64,000 nucleotides of DNA from Marivita sp. XM-24bin2 (GCA_003149565.1 QCWH01000004.1:76321-140320), one strand, 5' to 3'; numbered from the stretch's first letter, positions 7,921 to 16,526 are shown. Notes: generated by a model not told the origin, from the letters alone. A program made the numbers and translations.

Positions 7921-9714
7921 TCAGGCCCGCGCCTTGATGCGCACATAGGTGCCCGGTGCCGGTGCGAGCGGCGGGTGGGATTTATCCCCTAGCTCCCGTG
8001 CCTTGACCCATTTACCCGAGCGTTTGGCCAGCCATTTTTCCCAAACTGGCCACCAGGACCCTTCGGTGTAATCGGCCGAAGATTTCCAATCTTCTGACGA
8101 TAAAGACAGGTCCTCATTGGTGTAGTGGCCGTATTTTTTCTTGGTCGGCGGATTGACGATCCCAGCAATATGGCCCGACTCGGACAAGATGAACTGCTTG
8201 GACTTCGACCCCATGGTCTGCACGCCGCGGTAGCAGTCTTTCCAGGCTGCGATGTGATCGGTCTCGCAGGCAATGGAGCATAGAGGCACGTCTACGTCGC
8301 GCAGGCTCAGAGTCTCGCCCATCAGCTCGAAATCGCCCTCGGCGAATTTGTTGGACTGACAGAGCCCGCGAAGATACTGCATCGCCATGCGACCCGGAAG
8401 GTTGGCTCCATCGCCGTTCCAGTACAGAAGATCAAATGCCGGCGGTGTCTCACCCATCATGTAGCTTTTGATGGCAGGGCCATACACAAGGTCGTTGGAG
8501 CGCAGGAAACTGAAGGTGCGCGCCATGATGAAGGATTTCAGAATCCCTGTATCCCCGATCTCGGCCTCGATCCCGTCAATAAAATCATTCTGCAGGAAGG
8601 GTGTGAATTCGCCTTGATCCGAGAAATCGGTCAACGTGGTAAGGAAGGTGGCCGACTTGATGGATTTGTCACCGCGCTTTTTCAACAGCGACAGAGTCAG
8701 GCTCAACGTTGTCCCGGCGATGCAGTAGCCAATGGCATTGACCTTTTCCACATTGCAGATGGACTTGACCTCTTCGATGGCCCGCAGATAGCCGTCCTCG
8801 ATATAGGTATCGAGACCCACATCCTTGTAGCTTTCATCTGGGTTGATCCAGCTGACCACAAACAGGGTATAGCCCTGATCCACGACCCAGCGGATAAAAG
8901 AATTTTCCGGCTTGAGGTCGAGAATGTAGAATTTGTTGATCCACGGCGGGAACAGGATGATCGGGGTCTCTCGCACTTCCTCGGTCGTGGGCGTGTATTG
9001 AATCACCTCCATCATGTGGTTGCGATAGACGACCTCACCCTCGGCGGTCGCGATATTTGTCCCGATCTCAAACGCGCCCTCGTCGGCCAGACGTACGACC
9101 AATTCACCATTATTGGCCTCAAGATCGGAGACAAGGTTTTCCAGCCCCTGCACAAGGCTCGCGCCTTCTGTCTCCAAAGCTTTTTGCAAAGCATCCGGGT
9201 TCGTTGCAAAGAAGTTGGTCGGCGCGAACATATCAACGATCTGTTGGGCAAAGTAGCGCAGACGCTTCTTTTCCGTCTCATCCAGTTCGGCCACATCTTC
9301 CACAGCGGTCCGGATCGCCTCGGCATTGATCAGGTATTGCTGCTTGATGAAGTTGAAATAGGGATGCTCATCCCAGAGCGGGTTTTTAAAGCGGCGGTCC
9401 TTCGGGCCCGGATCCGCAGGAGGTTGCAGCTTGCCCTTGGCCAGAGCCTGCTGCGCCTCGACGTAATGCGTGACCGACTTGCCCCAGAACTCCAGCTGAT
9501 GCTCAAGGATCTTGGCAGGGTTATGCACCCATTCCTGCCAATAAGCTTGCATCGCTTTGCCGTACAACATCGTGTCCGGACCGTGCAGAGACGGATTGAT
9601 CTGCTTCTTGTGCGAAAGGGCAGACATCAACCGCTGTGTCAGCGTTTCGATCTTTTGCAGATTGGCCTCAAGTTCCGCGCTCATTTCCGGTGCGGCAACG
9701 TCGTTAGTTGTCAT
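7921..9714 (-). CDS. phaC: Class I poly(3-hydroxyalkanoate) synthase
   Basis: Class I PHA synthase of about 597 residues that polymerises 3-hydroxybutyryl-CoA. The lipase-like box GYCIAGT near residue 330 carries the catalytic cysteine. The partner aspartate is in CETDHIAAW, and the histidine in SESGHIAGIVNPP, close to the C-terminus. The N-terminal PhaC_N domain (WVHNPAKILEHQLEFWGKS) is intact, and length is normal for the class. Start taken as ATG 9714 after a GGGGGG ribosome site at 9726-9731; a TTG at 9720 would add only two residues. It is divergent from phaZ across about 110 bases that hold a PhaR-type site, so synthesis and degradation share a control region. Confidence 0.95.
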   Translation of the reverse strand: MTTNDVAAPEMSAELEANLQKIETLTQRLMSALSHKKQINPSLHGPDTMLYGKAMQAYWQEWVHNPAKILEHQLEFWGKSVTHYVEAQQALAKGKLQPPADPGPKDRRFKNPLWDEHPYFNFIKQQYLINAEAIRTAVEDVAELDETEKKRLRYFAQQIVDMFAPTNFFATNPDALQKALETEGASLVQGLENLVSDLEANNGELVVRLADEGAFEIGTNIATAEGEVVYRNHMMEVIQYTPTTEEVRETPIILFPPWINKFYILDLKPENSFIRWVVDQGYTLFVVSWINPDESYKDVGLDTYIEDGYLRAIEEVKSICNVEKVNAIGYCIAGTTLSLTLSLLKKRGDKSIKSATFLTTLTDFSDQGEFTPFLQNDFIDGIEAEIGDTGILKSFIMARTFSFLRSNDLVYGPAIKSYMMGETPPAFDLLYWNGDGANLPGRMAMQYLRGLCQSNKFAEGDFELMGETLSLRDVDVPLCSIACETDHIAAWKDCYRGVQTMGSKSKQFILSESGHIAGIVNPPTKKKYGHYTNEDLSLSSEDWKSSADYTEGSWWPVWEKWLAKRSGKWVKARELGDKSHPPLAPAPGTYVRIKARA

Positions 9715-9738
9715 GGCCAACTTTCCCCCCTATTCATG

Positions 9739-9776
9739 CTGCCATGCAGAATACAGTCGCCTGCGATGGGAGGCAA
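9739..9776 (-). promoter_or_regulatory. phaC promoter overlapped by a PhaR-type operator
   Basis: On the minus strand TTGCCT (9776-9771), 17 bases, then TATTCT (9753-9748) gives a plausible promoter for phaC. CTGCCATGCAG (9739-9749) overlaps the -10 box and likely start point. It lies 77 bases from the phaZ start, so could also affect the divergent gene. Confidence 0.5.
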
Positions 9777-9825
9777 AGCGACGAATTGGCCCGATTTTTG
9801 GGCAAACGCTGAAGGAGACGCCTCT

Positions 9826-11100
9826 ATGCGCTACATGATGACCTACGATCTCATGGAGACTTTTCGTAATACGAATCAATGGCTTGGCGCAACTGCGCGC
9901 ACTATGGCGTCTTACCCGGCATGGGCAATGATGCCAAATCCGGCCATGCAGTGGATGGCCGCTTGGGGTGAAGTCACAGAACGCACGTTCGAGCGGATGA
10001 TCGTCAAACCCGACTGGGGGATTCGGACATTCACCTGCGAAGACGGCAAAGATCACCTCGTCGAGATTAAGACCATAGTCGAACGTCCCTTCGGCGATCT
10101 GATCCATTTCAACGTAACCGGTCGCGAAGAACAGCCGCGCAAGATCCTGCTCGTCGCACCGATGTCGGGGCACTACGCAACGCTCCTTCGTTCCACGGTA
10201 AAGTCGCTACTCGTCAATTGCGAAGTCTACGTGACAGACTGGCATAATGCCCGCGACATTCCCGTCAGCGCAGGCAAGTTCGACGTCGAAGACTACACTC
10301 TCTACCTCATGGATTTCATGCGCGAGCTTGGCCCCGACACCAACGTCGTTGCCGTGTGCCAGCCGGTTCCTCTGACCCTCGCCGCTACCGCCTATCTGGC
10401 AGAGCTTGACCCGGACGCCCAGCCGCGCACGCTGACCCTCATCGGTGGGCCAGTTGACCCGGACGCGACCCCAACCGACGTCACCGACTTTGGTGCGCGC
10501 GTGACAATGGGCCAGCTAGAAGAGACCATGATCCAGCGGGTCGGCTTCAAGTACAAAGGCGTCGGCCGCATGGTCTATCCAGGTCTCCTGCAGCTCGCCT
10601 CGTTCATTTCGATGAATGGCGAACGTCACGCGTCTGCCTTCTCGAACCAGATCCAGAACGTCATGCGCGGCGAAGCATCGGACCACGATCCGCACAACCG
10701 CTTCTATGACGAATACCTGGCCGTGATGGACATGCCTGCAGAGTTCTACCTCTCTACCGTCGACCGGATTTTCAAGAAGCGCGAGATCGCGAAAAACGAA
10801 TTTGTCGTCGCCGGTCACAAGGTCGATTTCGGTGCCATCACCAAAGTTGCGGTCAAAACTGTTGAGGGCGAGAAAGACGACATTTCCGCGCCAGGCCAAT
10901 GCCTCGCGGCGCTTGGTCTCTGCACCGGCCTGCCTGACAGCATGAAGGCCAGCCATGTCGAACCCGGTGCTGGCCATTACGGCATCTTTGCCGGCAAAAG
11001 CTGGCGCAACAATATCCGGCCGCTGGTGCTCGATTTTATCGACAGCAATTCGGGCCAAAAACGGACCAAGTCAAAACCCGCGAATACCAACGCGGCGTAA
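9826..11100 (+). CDS. phaZ: Intracellular PHB depolymerase PhaZ
   Basis: Intracellular poly(3-hydroxybutyrate) depolymerase, 424 residues, which mobilises granules. The catalytic cysteine lies in VAVCQPVPL near residue 178, the usual replacement of the lipase serine in this family, and PGAGHYGIFAG near the C-terminus supplies the histidine. Start is ATG 9826 (MRYMMTYDLMETFRNTNQWL) preceded by GAAGGAGA; the open frame continues upstream only as antisense of phaC and is not coding. It is transcribed away from phaC and followed by a strong intrinsic terminator. Confidence 0.93.
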   Translation: MRYMMTYDLMETFRNTNQWLGATARTMASYPAWAMMPNPAMQWMAAWGEVTERTFERMIVKPDWGIRTFTCEDGKDHLVEIKTIVERPFGDLIHFNVTGREEQPRKILLVAPMSGHYATLLRSTVKSLLVNCEVYVTDWHNARDIPVSAGKFDVEDYTLYLMDFMRELGPDTNVVAVCQPVPLTLAATAYLAELDPDAQPRTLTLIGGPVDPDATPTDVTDFGARVTMGQLEETMIQRVGFKYKGVGRMVYPGLLQLASFISMNGERHASAFSNQIQNVMRGEASDHDPHNRFYDEYLAVMDMPAEFYLSTVDRIFKKREIAKNEFVVAGHKVDFGAITKVAVKTVEGEKDDISAPGQCLAALGLCTGLPDSMKASHVEPGAGHYGIFAGKSWRNNIRPLVLDFIDSNSGQKRTKSKPANTNAA

Positions 11101-11103
11101 CGC

Positions 11104-11135
11104 AAAAAGGGCTGATCCTCTGATCAGCCCTTTTT
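11104..11135 (+). terminator. Intrinsic terminator after phaZ
   Basis: GGGCTGATC-CTCT-GATCAGCCC is a perfect stem followed by TTTTT, and preceded by AAAAA, so it can work in both directions. It lies 4 bases after the phaZ stop and also faces the convergent gene at 11160. Confidence 0.9.
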
Positions 11136-11159
11136 CGAATCCCTCGCTCAGATCAGGTG

Positions 11160-12128
11160 TCAGCGCTCTGCAGCCCATATCATGTCGATCAAGGCTTGCG
11201 TGCCCTGACTGAACTCAAGCGGACATGGATAAGGTGCCTCACCACGCACAGCTGCACCAAATGCTTCGACCTGAGCGACATACTGGTTCACGCCGGGATA
11301 GCGAAGCACCTCTTCAGGCCCTGATTTCCGGATCAAACGAATCTCGGCATCGCCATCTCGCAGCGGGGTGAACGGCACTGACACTTCGATCACGCCGTCG
11401 GTGCCTTGGAACGTCACAGACTGGTAGCCCTGCATACGCATCGACGTCAGCGAGGTCAGCGTGAACCCCTCGAACTGAACCAACGCCTCGGCGCGGACCT
11501 CAACACCGTTTTCGCGGCGGATATCGGCGAAGAGCACGTTCTGAGGCTCCTGCCCCGCCACAAAACGCGTGCACCCCAATGTATAAACACCGATGTCCGG
11601 CAGGCTGCCGCCACCCGTCTCCACCGCATTCCGAATATTTCCGGGGTCTGAGGAATTGTCATAAGTGAAGGTCGCATTGACGCGGCACAGATCTCCAATT
11701 GCCCCACTCTGAACCCACTGGCGCACCTGGTGCCACTGGGGATGATGCACGATCATATAGGCCTCGGCAGCCACCAAGCCGGTCCGATCCCGCAGATCGA
11801 CCAATTCGTCGATCTCGGACGCCTTCATCGCAATGGGCTTTTCAGTCAAAACATGTTTGCCCGCTTCCAAAGCGCGCCGCGTCCAATCGACATGCAGCGA
11901 ATTCGGCAACGGGATATACACCGCATCAACATCGGGGTCCGACAGCACCGCGTCATAACTGTCCGCCACCCGCAGATCGGACTCCAATGCCTGAAAAGGG
12001 AGCGCCTTGGCCGGATCCGACGTCGCCAGCATTGAGAGTTTCGACTGGCGCGCCGCATGGATGGCCGGAGCCATCTGCTCGCGCGCAAATTTCGCCGCTC
12101 CAAGAATACCCCATCGTAATGTCGTCAT
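11160..12128 (-). CDS. Gfo/Idh/MocA family NAD(P)-dependent oxidoreductase
   Basis: Oxidoreductase of the Gfo/Idh/MocA family, 322 residues. The N-terminal Rossmann fold begins WGILGAAKFAREQMAPAI; the family signature EKPIA lies near residue 95 and includes the lysine that contacts the cofactor and substrate. The C-terminal half has the alpha/beta domain of the family. Such enzymes act on sugars, inositols or related polyols, but no neighbour shows the substrate here. ATG at 12128 follows an AAGGG ribosome site. The gene stands alone between convergent phaZ and the rpoH terminator. Confidence 0.85.
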   Translation of the reverse strand: MTTLRWGILGAAKFAREQMAPAIHAARQSKLSMLATSDPAKALPFQALESDLRVADSYDAVLSDPDVDAVYIPLPNSLHVDWTRRALEAGKHVLTEKPIAMKASEIDELVDLRDRTGLVAAEAYMIVHHPQWHQVRQWVQSGAIGDLCRVNATFTYDNSSDPGNIRNAVETGGGSLPDIGVYTLGCTRFVAGQEPQNVLFADIRRENGVEVRAEALVQFEGFTLTSLTSMRMQGYQSVTFQGTDGVIEVSVPFTPLRDGDAEIRLIRKSGPEEVLRYPGVNQYVAQVEAFGAAVRGEAPYPCPLEFSQGTQALIDMIWAAER

Positions 12129-12165
12129 GCCGGAACCCTTTTGTCTGTTTGCCCCGGCCTAACAC

Positions 12166-12194
12166 GAAAAAACGCCGGGCACAGGCCCGGCGTT
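12166..12194 (-). terminator. Intrinsic terminator of rpoH
   Basis: Minus-strand AACGCCGGGC pairs perfectly with GCCCGGCGTT across a 4-base loop, followed by a T-run (plus-strand GAAAAAA 12166-12172). It lies 26 bases past the rpoH stop. Confidence 0.88.
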
Positions 12195-12219
12195 ATCAAT
12201 CTTGCACCTCATGGCTCGA

Positions 12220-13116
12220 TCAGCTTGCTTTCAGAAGCCCCTGCTCTTTAGCAAGGTCGCGCATCCGCGACTGCAGCTTTTCAAACGCCCGCACTTCGAT
12301 CTGGCGAATACGCTCACGGCTGACGTCATATTGACCCGAAAGCTCTTCCAAGGTCACCGGCTTGTCCGCCAGACGCCGCTGCGTGAGGATATCTTTCTCA
12401 CGATCATTGAGCACGTCCATCGCCTGCACCAGCATCGCGCGGCGGGCCTCAAGCTCATCGCGCTCCTCGTAGTCGCCCGCCTGATCCGCGCTTTCGTCTT
12501 CAAGCCAATCCTGCCACTGCATCGTGCCTTCGCCTTCGGACCCGACCGTCGCATTCAACGACGCATCGCCCCCGGACAGACGCCGGTTCATCGAGATCAC
12601 CTCGTCCTCGGTCACACCAAGATCCGTGGCGATTTTCTCAACGTGCTCAGGGCGAAGGTCCCCATCCTCAAGCGCACCAATGCGCGACTTGGCTTTGCGC
12701 AGGTTGAAGAAAAGCTTTTTCTGAGCCGAGGTTGTGCCCAGCTTCACCAGAGACCAAGACCGCAGGATATATTCCTGGATCGAGGCACGGATCCACCACA
12801 TCGCATAGGTCGCCAGACGGAAGCCCTTTTCCGGGTCAAACCGTTTGACCGCCTGCATCAGACCGACGTTTGCCTCCGAGATCACCTCGGCTTGCGGCAA
12901 ACCATAGCCGCGATAGCCCATCGCGATCTTTGCCGCGAGGCGCAGGTGGCTCGTGACCATCTTGTGCGCAGCTTCCGTGTCTTCCTGCTCAACCCAGCGC
13001 TTGGCGAGCATGTACTCTTCTTCCGGCTCAAGAAGCGGAAACTTCCGGATCTCCTGAAGATAGCGACTCAGTCCGGCTTCCGGTGACGGGGCCGGGAGAT
13101 TCGCATAATTGGCCAT
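12220..13116 (-). CDS. rpoH: RNA polymerase sigma-32 factor RpoH
   Basis: Heat-shock sigma factor, 298 residues. Region 2 is complete (HLRLAAKIAMGYRGYGLPQAEVISEANVGLMQAVKRFDP, then YAMWWIRASIQEYILRSW). The RpoH-specific box QKKLFFNLR around residue 133 separates it from RpoD-type factors. Region 4 ends with a helix-turn-helix (LEELSGQYDVSRERIRQIEVRAFEKLQ). Rhodobacteraceae often carry two RpoH paralogues, and which one this is cannot be told here. Start ATG 13116 follows GGAGGGACAAGG. Known link: RpoH factors activate the ccaF1-ccsR sRNA operon in R. sphaeroides, and such an operon occurs at 45162. Confidence 0.95.
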   Translation of the reverse strand: MANYANLPAPSPEAGLSRYLQEIRKFPLLEPEEEYMLAKRWVEQEDTEAAHKMVTSHLRLAAKIAMGYRGYGLPQAEVISEANVGLMQAVKRFDPEKGFRLATYAMWWIRASIQEYILRSWSLVKLGTTSAQKKLFFNLRKAKSRIGALEDGDLRPEHVEKIATDLGVTEDEVISMNRRLSGGDASLNATVGSEGEGTMQWQDWLEDESADQAGDYEERDELEARRAMLVQAMDVLNDREKDILTQRRLADKPVTLEELSGQYDVSRERIRQIEVRAFEKLQSRMRDLAKEQGLLKAS

Positions 13117-13269
13117 ACCCTTGTCCCTCCAATGTTTACGGGCTTAACATCCAATTTGGGAAGCTGCCCGTGAATTTCAAGTATCTGCGTTTCGTTAAAC
13201 CTAATTTAACGCACACCGACGCAGTTGTAAGCGCCATGTCAGTGCGCTCACGCACATGGGACGATTATT

Positions 13270-14295
13270 TCAGCCACGCAAACTTGTGATCAGATCATCC
13301 ATGTCTTGGGGTAACGCAGACTCGAACCGGATGGTTTCACCGGAAACGGGATGCACAAACCCCAAAATAGCCGCATGCAGCGCCTGACGGTCAAATGCCG
13401 CCAAACGCGCCATCGCGTCGTCCGGCAAAGCCCCTTTTGCAACCTTCCGCCGCCCACCGTAGACAGGGTCCCCAATCAACCCATGCCCCGCATGCGCCAT
13501 ATGCACCCGGATCTGATGTGTACGCCCCGTCTCCAACCGGCACTCCACCAGCGACACCTGCGCCGGGATACCGAATACCTCCAGAACACGCGCGCGCGTG
13601 ATCGCATGTTTGCCATGTCCGAAGAACACGGCCTGCTTCTGCCGGTCCGTCTTGTGCCGTGCAAGGTCACTGGTGACCTTGATCACTGCACCCGGTTCAA
13701 TCGACACGCCCCTTACCCCGCGCAACCGCGGGTCAGCGGGATCTGGATGGCCGTGTACCAGTGTCAGATACACTCGTTCGACACTGTGCGCCGCAAACTG
13801 CTCGGCCAACCCGTGATGCGCCCGATCCGACTTTGCAATCACCAAAAGCCCACTGGTGTCCTTGTCAATCCGGTGCACGATCCCCGGCCGCCCGACACCA
13901 CCGACGCCAGACAACTTGCCACCAAAATGATGCAAGAGCGCATTGACCAGTGTGCCCGAAGGCGTCCCCGGTGCCGGATGCACCACCATGCCCGCCGGCT
14001 TCATCACGACGATCAGATCGTCATCTTCGAACCGCACATCCAGCGGCAGGTCTTCGGCCTCGATATGGCTCTCGATCACTTCCGGAAGCGCAATCTCAAT
14101 GACGTCTCCCTCCGCCACGAAGGCCTTGGGGCTGCTTATCACGTCACCCGCCATGCGCACGGCGCCGTCCTCAATCAGCTTTGCCAACCGTGTCCGAGAC
14201 AGCGCCGCTTCCTCTGGCACGTCGCGCGCCAAGGCCTTATCAAGACGCGGCGGTGGATTGGCCCCAATGGTCACGCGCAAAATGGAGTCAGACAT
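13270..14295 (-). CDS. RluA-family 23S rRNA pseudouridine synthase
   Basis: Pseudouridine synthase of the RluA/RluC/RluD family, about 341 residues. It has an N-terminal S4 RNA-binding domain (SRTRLAKLIEDGAVRMAG) and the catalytic motif HRIDKDTSGLLVIAKSD, whose aspartate attacks uridine. The C-terminal GRTHQIRVHMAHAGHGLIGD block is typical. Length favours RluD over RluA, but specificity is not certain. The ATG at 14295-14293 overlaps the ATG of the divergent gene at 14294-14296 by two bases, so each gene's ribosome-binding site lies inside the other's coding region. Confidence 0.88.
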   Translation of the reverse strand: MSDSILRVTIGANPPPRLDKALARDVPEEAALSRTRLAKLIEDGAVRMAGDVISSPKAFVAEGDVIEIALPEVIESHIEAEDLPLDVRFEDDDLIVVMKPAGMVVHPAPGTPSGTLVNALLHHFGGKLSGVGGVGRPGIVHRIDKDTSGLLVIAKSDRAHHGLAEQFAAHSVERVYLTLVHGHPDPADPRLRGVRGVSIEPGAVIKVTSDLARHKTDRQKQAVFFGHGKHAITRARVLEVFGIPAQVSLVECRLETGRTHQIRVHMAHAGHGLIGDPVYGGRRKVAKGALPDDAMARLAAFDRQALHAAILGFVHPVSGETIRFESALPQDMDDLITSLRG

Positions 14296-14599
14296 GGACA
14301 ACGCCCCCGAAGATCAGGCCCCGGAACCGGCCAACCTGCGTTTCCTGCGGCGACTGGTGACGGTCCTGACCGCTACTATGATCGGGGGGGTCATACTCAT
14401 CACCGCACTGATTGTCATCCGCTACAATCAATCTGCGACTCCGCTGCCCGATGTCATCACACTTCCGGACGGCACCAAGGCGACCGCCTTCACCCAGGCG
14501 CGCAACTGGTACGCTGTGGTGACGGAGGACGACCAGATCCTCATCTTCGCCCGTGACAGCGGTCGGTTGCTGCAGACGCTTGAAATCGCAACCGACTGA
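14294..14599 (+). CDS. Small single-pass membrane protein (DUF6476-like)
   Basis: Protein of 101 residues with a short acidic N-terminus, one clear membrane segment (residues 24-45, VTVLTATMIGGVILITALIVI) and a periplasmic-facing beta-rich tail ending GRLLQTLEIATD. I recognise it as a conserved Rhodobacteraceae family usually next to an RluA-type gene, recalled as DUF6476, but function is unknown. Start ATG 14294 has GGAG six bases upstream inside the divergent gene. The in-frame stretch before it is antisense of the pseudouridine synthase and is not used. Confidence 0.75.
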   Translation: MDNAPEDQAPEPANLRFLRRLVTVLTATMIGGVILITALIVIRYNQSATPLPDVITLPDGTKATAFTQARNWYAVVTEDDQILIFARDSGRLLQTLEIATD

Positions 14600-14777
14600 G
14601 ACACACAACTGTTCTTCGGCGCACGTGACCTTTGAAACGCCCCCCAAAACGCAAGAAACCTTGATCGCTCGGCAAAACGCCGACACACTCTCGCTGCGCA
14701 TTCTCGCGGCGTCCTGATCCATGCGGAGATTCAAAACCGGGACAGCTTTTCGACCCAAAATTTGATTGGAATCCAAA
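14600..14777. other. Intergenic gap without recognised function
   Basis: The 178 bases between the small membrane protein and the secreted protein contain a short inverted repeat TCGGC-AAAAC-GCCGA near 14670 but no recognised promoter or RNA. Confidence 0.4.
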
Positions 14778-15323
14778 ATGTTGAAAAAAACCTGTCTCGC
14801 AGCACTGGCCGCAATCAGCTTTGGCCACTCTACCCAGGCCGAGCCTGACCAAACCATCATCCGGTTGATGAATGACGCACCAACCATGTTGGACTTCGGG
14901 ATTTTCCGGCTGGAACGATTCCTGAATGGCGCCGGCGAAAGCAGCTACTCCCGCGTCACCTATGATTGGAACAGCAATCGCATCGTGGTGAGCAATCGGT
15001 TTTTCGATGGCCACACCATCATAGAAGCCGAGGCGATGCAGAAATGCACGATCTGGATCAACGCCATGCGCGAATTGGCGGGGATCAACCTGGAAACGGG
15101 ACAACTTCAATCTTGGAAAAGTTCAAGCGAGTTCGCCAGATTATTTCAGCATATCGGGGATGTGGAACGGGAACACGCCGATCACGATGCAGATGAAAAG
15201 CAACTCGATGCAAAGTTTCACTTGGTCTACGTGGTGGCCGATGTCACAAACGCCGCCAATGAAAATTTCAGCATGACATGCGAAGCGCGCCTGTTCGGGG
15301 CGGATTTCATCATTTCATACTAA
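14778..15323 (+). CDS. Secreted or periplasmic protein of unknown function
   Basis: I do not recognise this family. The 181-residue protein has a clear Sec signal peptide (MLKKTCLAALAAISFGHSTQA, cleavage before EPDQ) and a mature domain of about 160 residues with two well-separated cysteines (in QKCTIWINAM and SMTCEARL) that could form a disulfide. ATG 14778 is chosen over an in-frame TTG at 14766, because it places the lysines directly before the hydrophobic core. It lies about 110 bases before a papain-like gene on the same strand. A signal-peptide protein beside a possible hydrolase could be an inhibitor, but nothing in the sequence proves that. Confidence 0.65.
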   Translation: MLKKTCLAALAAISFGHSTQAEPDQTIIRLMNDAPTMLDFGIFRLERFLNGAGESSYSRVTYDWNSNRIVVSNRFFDGHTIIEAEAMQKCTIWINAMRELAGINLETGQLQSWKSSSEFARLFQHIGDVEREHADHDADEKQLDAKFHLVYVVADVTNAANENFSMTCEARLFGADFIISY

Positions 15324-15433
15324 AGCGGTCCTGTCATGCCGCCCGCTCTTCTTTTCAATCAATTCTCTTGATCGAAAACTGCACTTCAGCACATGCTGAG
15401 ACATTGGCGTAGACCGCCTTGAGGGATCCAGAA

Positions 15434-16339
15434 ATGGCTAAGAAAGACGGCGCTACGCGTCTGGCGGACACGATTTCTTTTATGAAAGCCAACGGTGCGA
15501 GATCGCTGGCGAAAAAGATCGAAACGGTTCTGAACACGGATCAGCGCAAAACGGATGCCGGTGACGCGATCCAGATGGATTACTGGATCAAGACCGACAG
15601 CGACCGCGCCCGTCAGGCCATCATGCTGTGCCGCTATGTCTTTGTCGAAAAGAAGTTGCTCGGCGAGATAACGCCATGGGGCGAAGCAGCCATGGACAGC
15701 AAACAGAAGATGCAGAATCACTGGCGTCACAAAAGCAAAGCCTCGATCATGGAAGGTGTGAAAGCGTACGATCGGCTCCGGCACCCGACATGTATGGCGG
15801 CTGCGCTCGAAGGTTTGGGCCGCAATCCTTCACAAGCCGATCTGCACTACTACAACCTTGTTCGCACACAGACGAGCATCGGCACCAAAGCCGCCATTTG
15901 TTATCAGACAGTAACCTTGGCCATGTTTATGGCCGGGCATGTCTCGGTGCCGTGGCTGGCCTCCTGGTACAGCGCGTCGAACGCAGCGAACTGCTTTGAC
16001 CTGATGGGCAATGGGACCGAAGTCCCCAACATCACTGCCGTCAGCAATCTTCGAGGCAAGATCATCAGCTTCCGCAACAGAACCAAGATGGGGGCGCAAT
16101 ACGTCAACCACTGGGCGGTGATCATTGGCAATGGCCGTGCGATTGGCAGCAACACCGACGGATTTGACCCGGCCGGATCGACCACCGTGGGCACCCGGAA
16201 ATTCATCTGGGGCGACAGGAACTTCCAGGAATTCGACCTTGCAGACTGTTACGCAGCCTGCAGCGAAAATACCAAATATCGCGACGCCGGCGGTGTCCGC
16301 ATTGCAATCCACGATCCAAGTACGATGACGCTTTGGTAA
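15434..16339 (+). CDS. Unknown protein with possible papain/NlpC-like C-terminal domain
   Basis: A 301-residue protein that I cannot place in a named family. The C-terminal half suggests a papain-like (NlpC/P60 or LRAT-type) fold: a cysteine at the start of a helix (AAICYQTVTLAMFMAG, near residue 160), then a segment GKIISFRNR resembling GDLIFF, and VNHWAVIIGNGRAIGSNT resembling the HVGIYIGNG histidine strand. The N-terminal half is helical and basic with no signal peptide. ATG 15434 is preceded by GAGGGA. Such proteins can be peptidoglycan hydrolases, deamidases or exported toxins. The neighbouring secreted protein and the tRNA-His just downstream make a horizontally acquired effector module possible, but this is inference. 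Confidence 0.55.
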   Translation: MAKKDGATRLADTISFMKANGARSLAKKIETVLNTDQRKTDAGDAIQMDYWIKTDSDRARQAIMLCRYVFVEKKLLGEITPWGEAAMDSKQKMQNHWRHKSKASIMEGVKAYDRLRHPTCMAAALEGLGRNPSQADLHYYNLVRTQTSIGTKAAICYQTVTLAMFMAGHVSVPWLASWYSASNAANCFDLMGNGTEVPNITAVSNLRGKIISFRNRTKMGAQYVNHWAVIIGNGRAIGSNTDGFDPAGSTTVGTRKFIWGDRNFQEFDLADCYAACSENTKYRDAGGVRIAIHDPSTMTLW

Positions 16340-16397
16340 CGGACGGCACCACGCGCTCACCAGCGCCCCACCACGCTTCATCAACCAAATAAAGGAA

Positions 16398-16474
16398 TGG
16401 TACCGACACCCCGGCTCGAACGGGGGACCTCTTGATCCACAATCAAGCGCTCTAACCAACTGAGCTATGTCGGC
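16398..16474 (-). tRNA. tRNA-His (GTG), without G-1 and with A73
   Basis: Minus-strand cloverleaf of 77 bases. The acceptor arm GCCGACA pairs with TGTCGGT (one G-U at 1-72), D-arm GCTC/GAGC, anticodon stem CTTGA/TCAAG with loop TTGTGGA (anticodon GTG), T-arm CCCCG/CGGGG, discriminator A73 and encoded CCA. The base before G1 is T, so there is no genomic G-1, and position 73 is A, not C. This departs from the usual bacterial histidine identity set, but matches what is known for a large alphaproteobacterial clade. Confidence 0.95.
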
Positions 16475-16526
16475 ACTGAGGGGCGAGATAACGGGACGGT
16501 TCGGGCATTGCAAGCCCCAACTCACC

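Noticed and set aside
8614..9825. Upstream extension of the phaZ frame to 828 codons
   Set aside because: The extra 400 codons are antisense of phaC; the ATG at 9826 has a good ribosome site and the family N-terminus.
16398..16476. tRNA-His folded with G-1 paired to C73
   Set aside because: That register leaves too few bases for CCA and misplaces T8/A9; the fold with G1, A73 and encoded CCA pairs completely.
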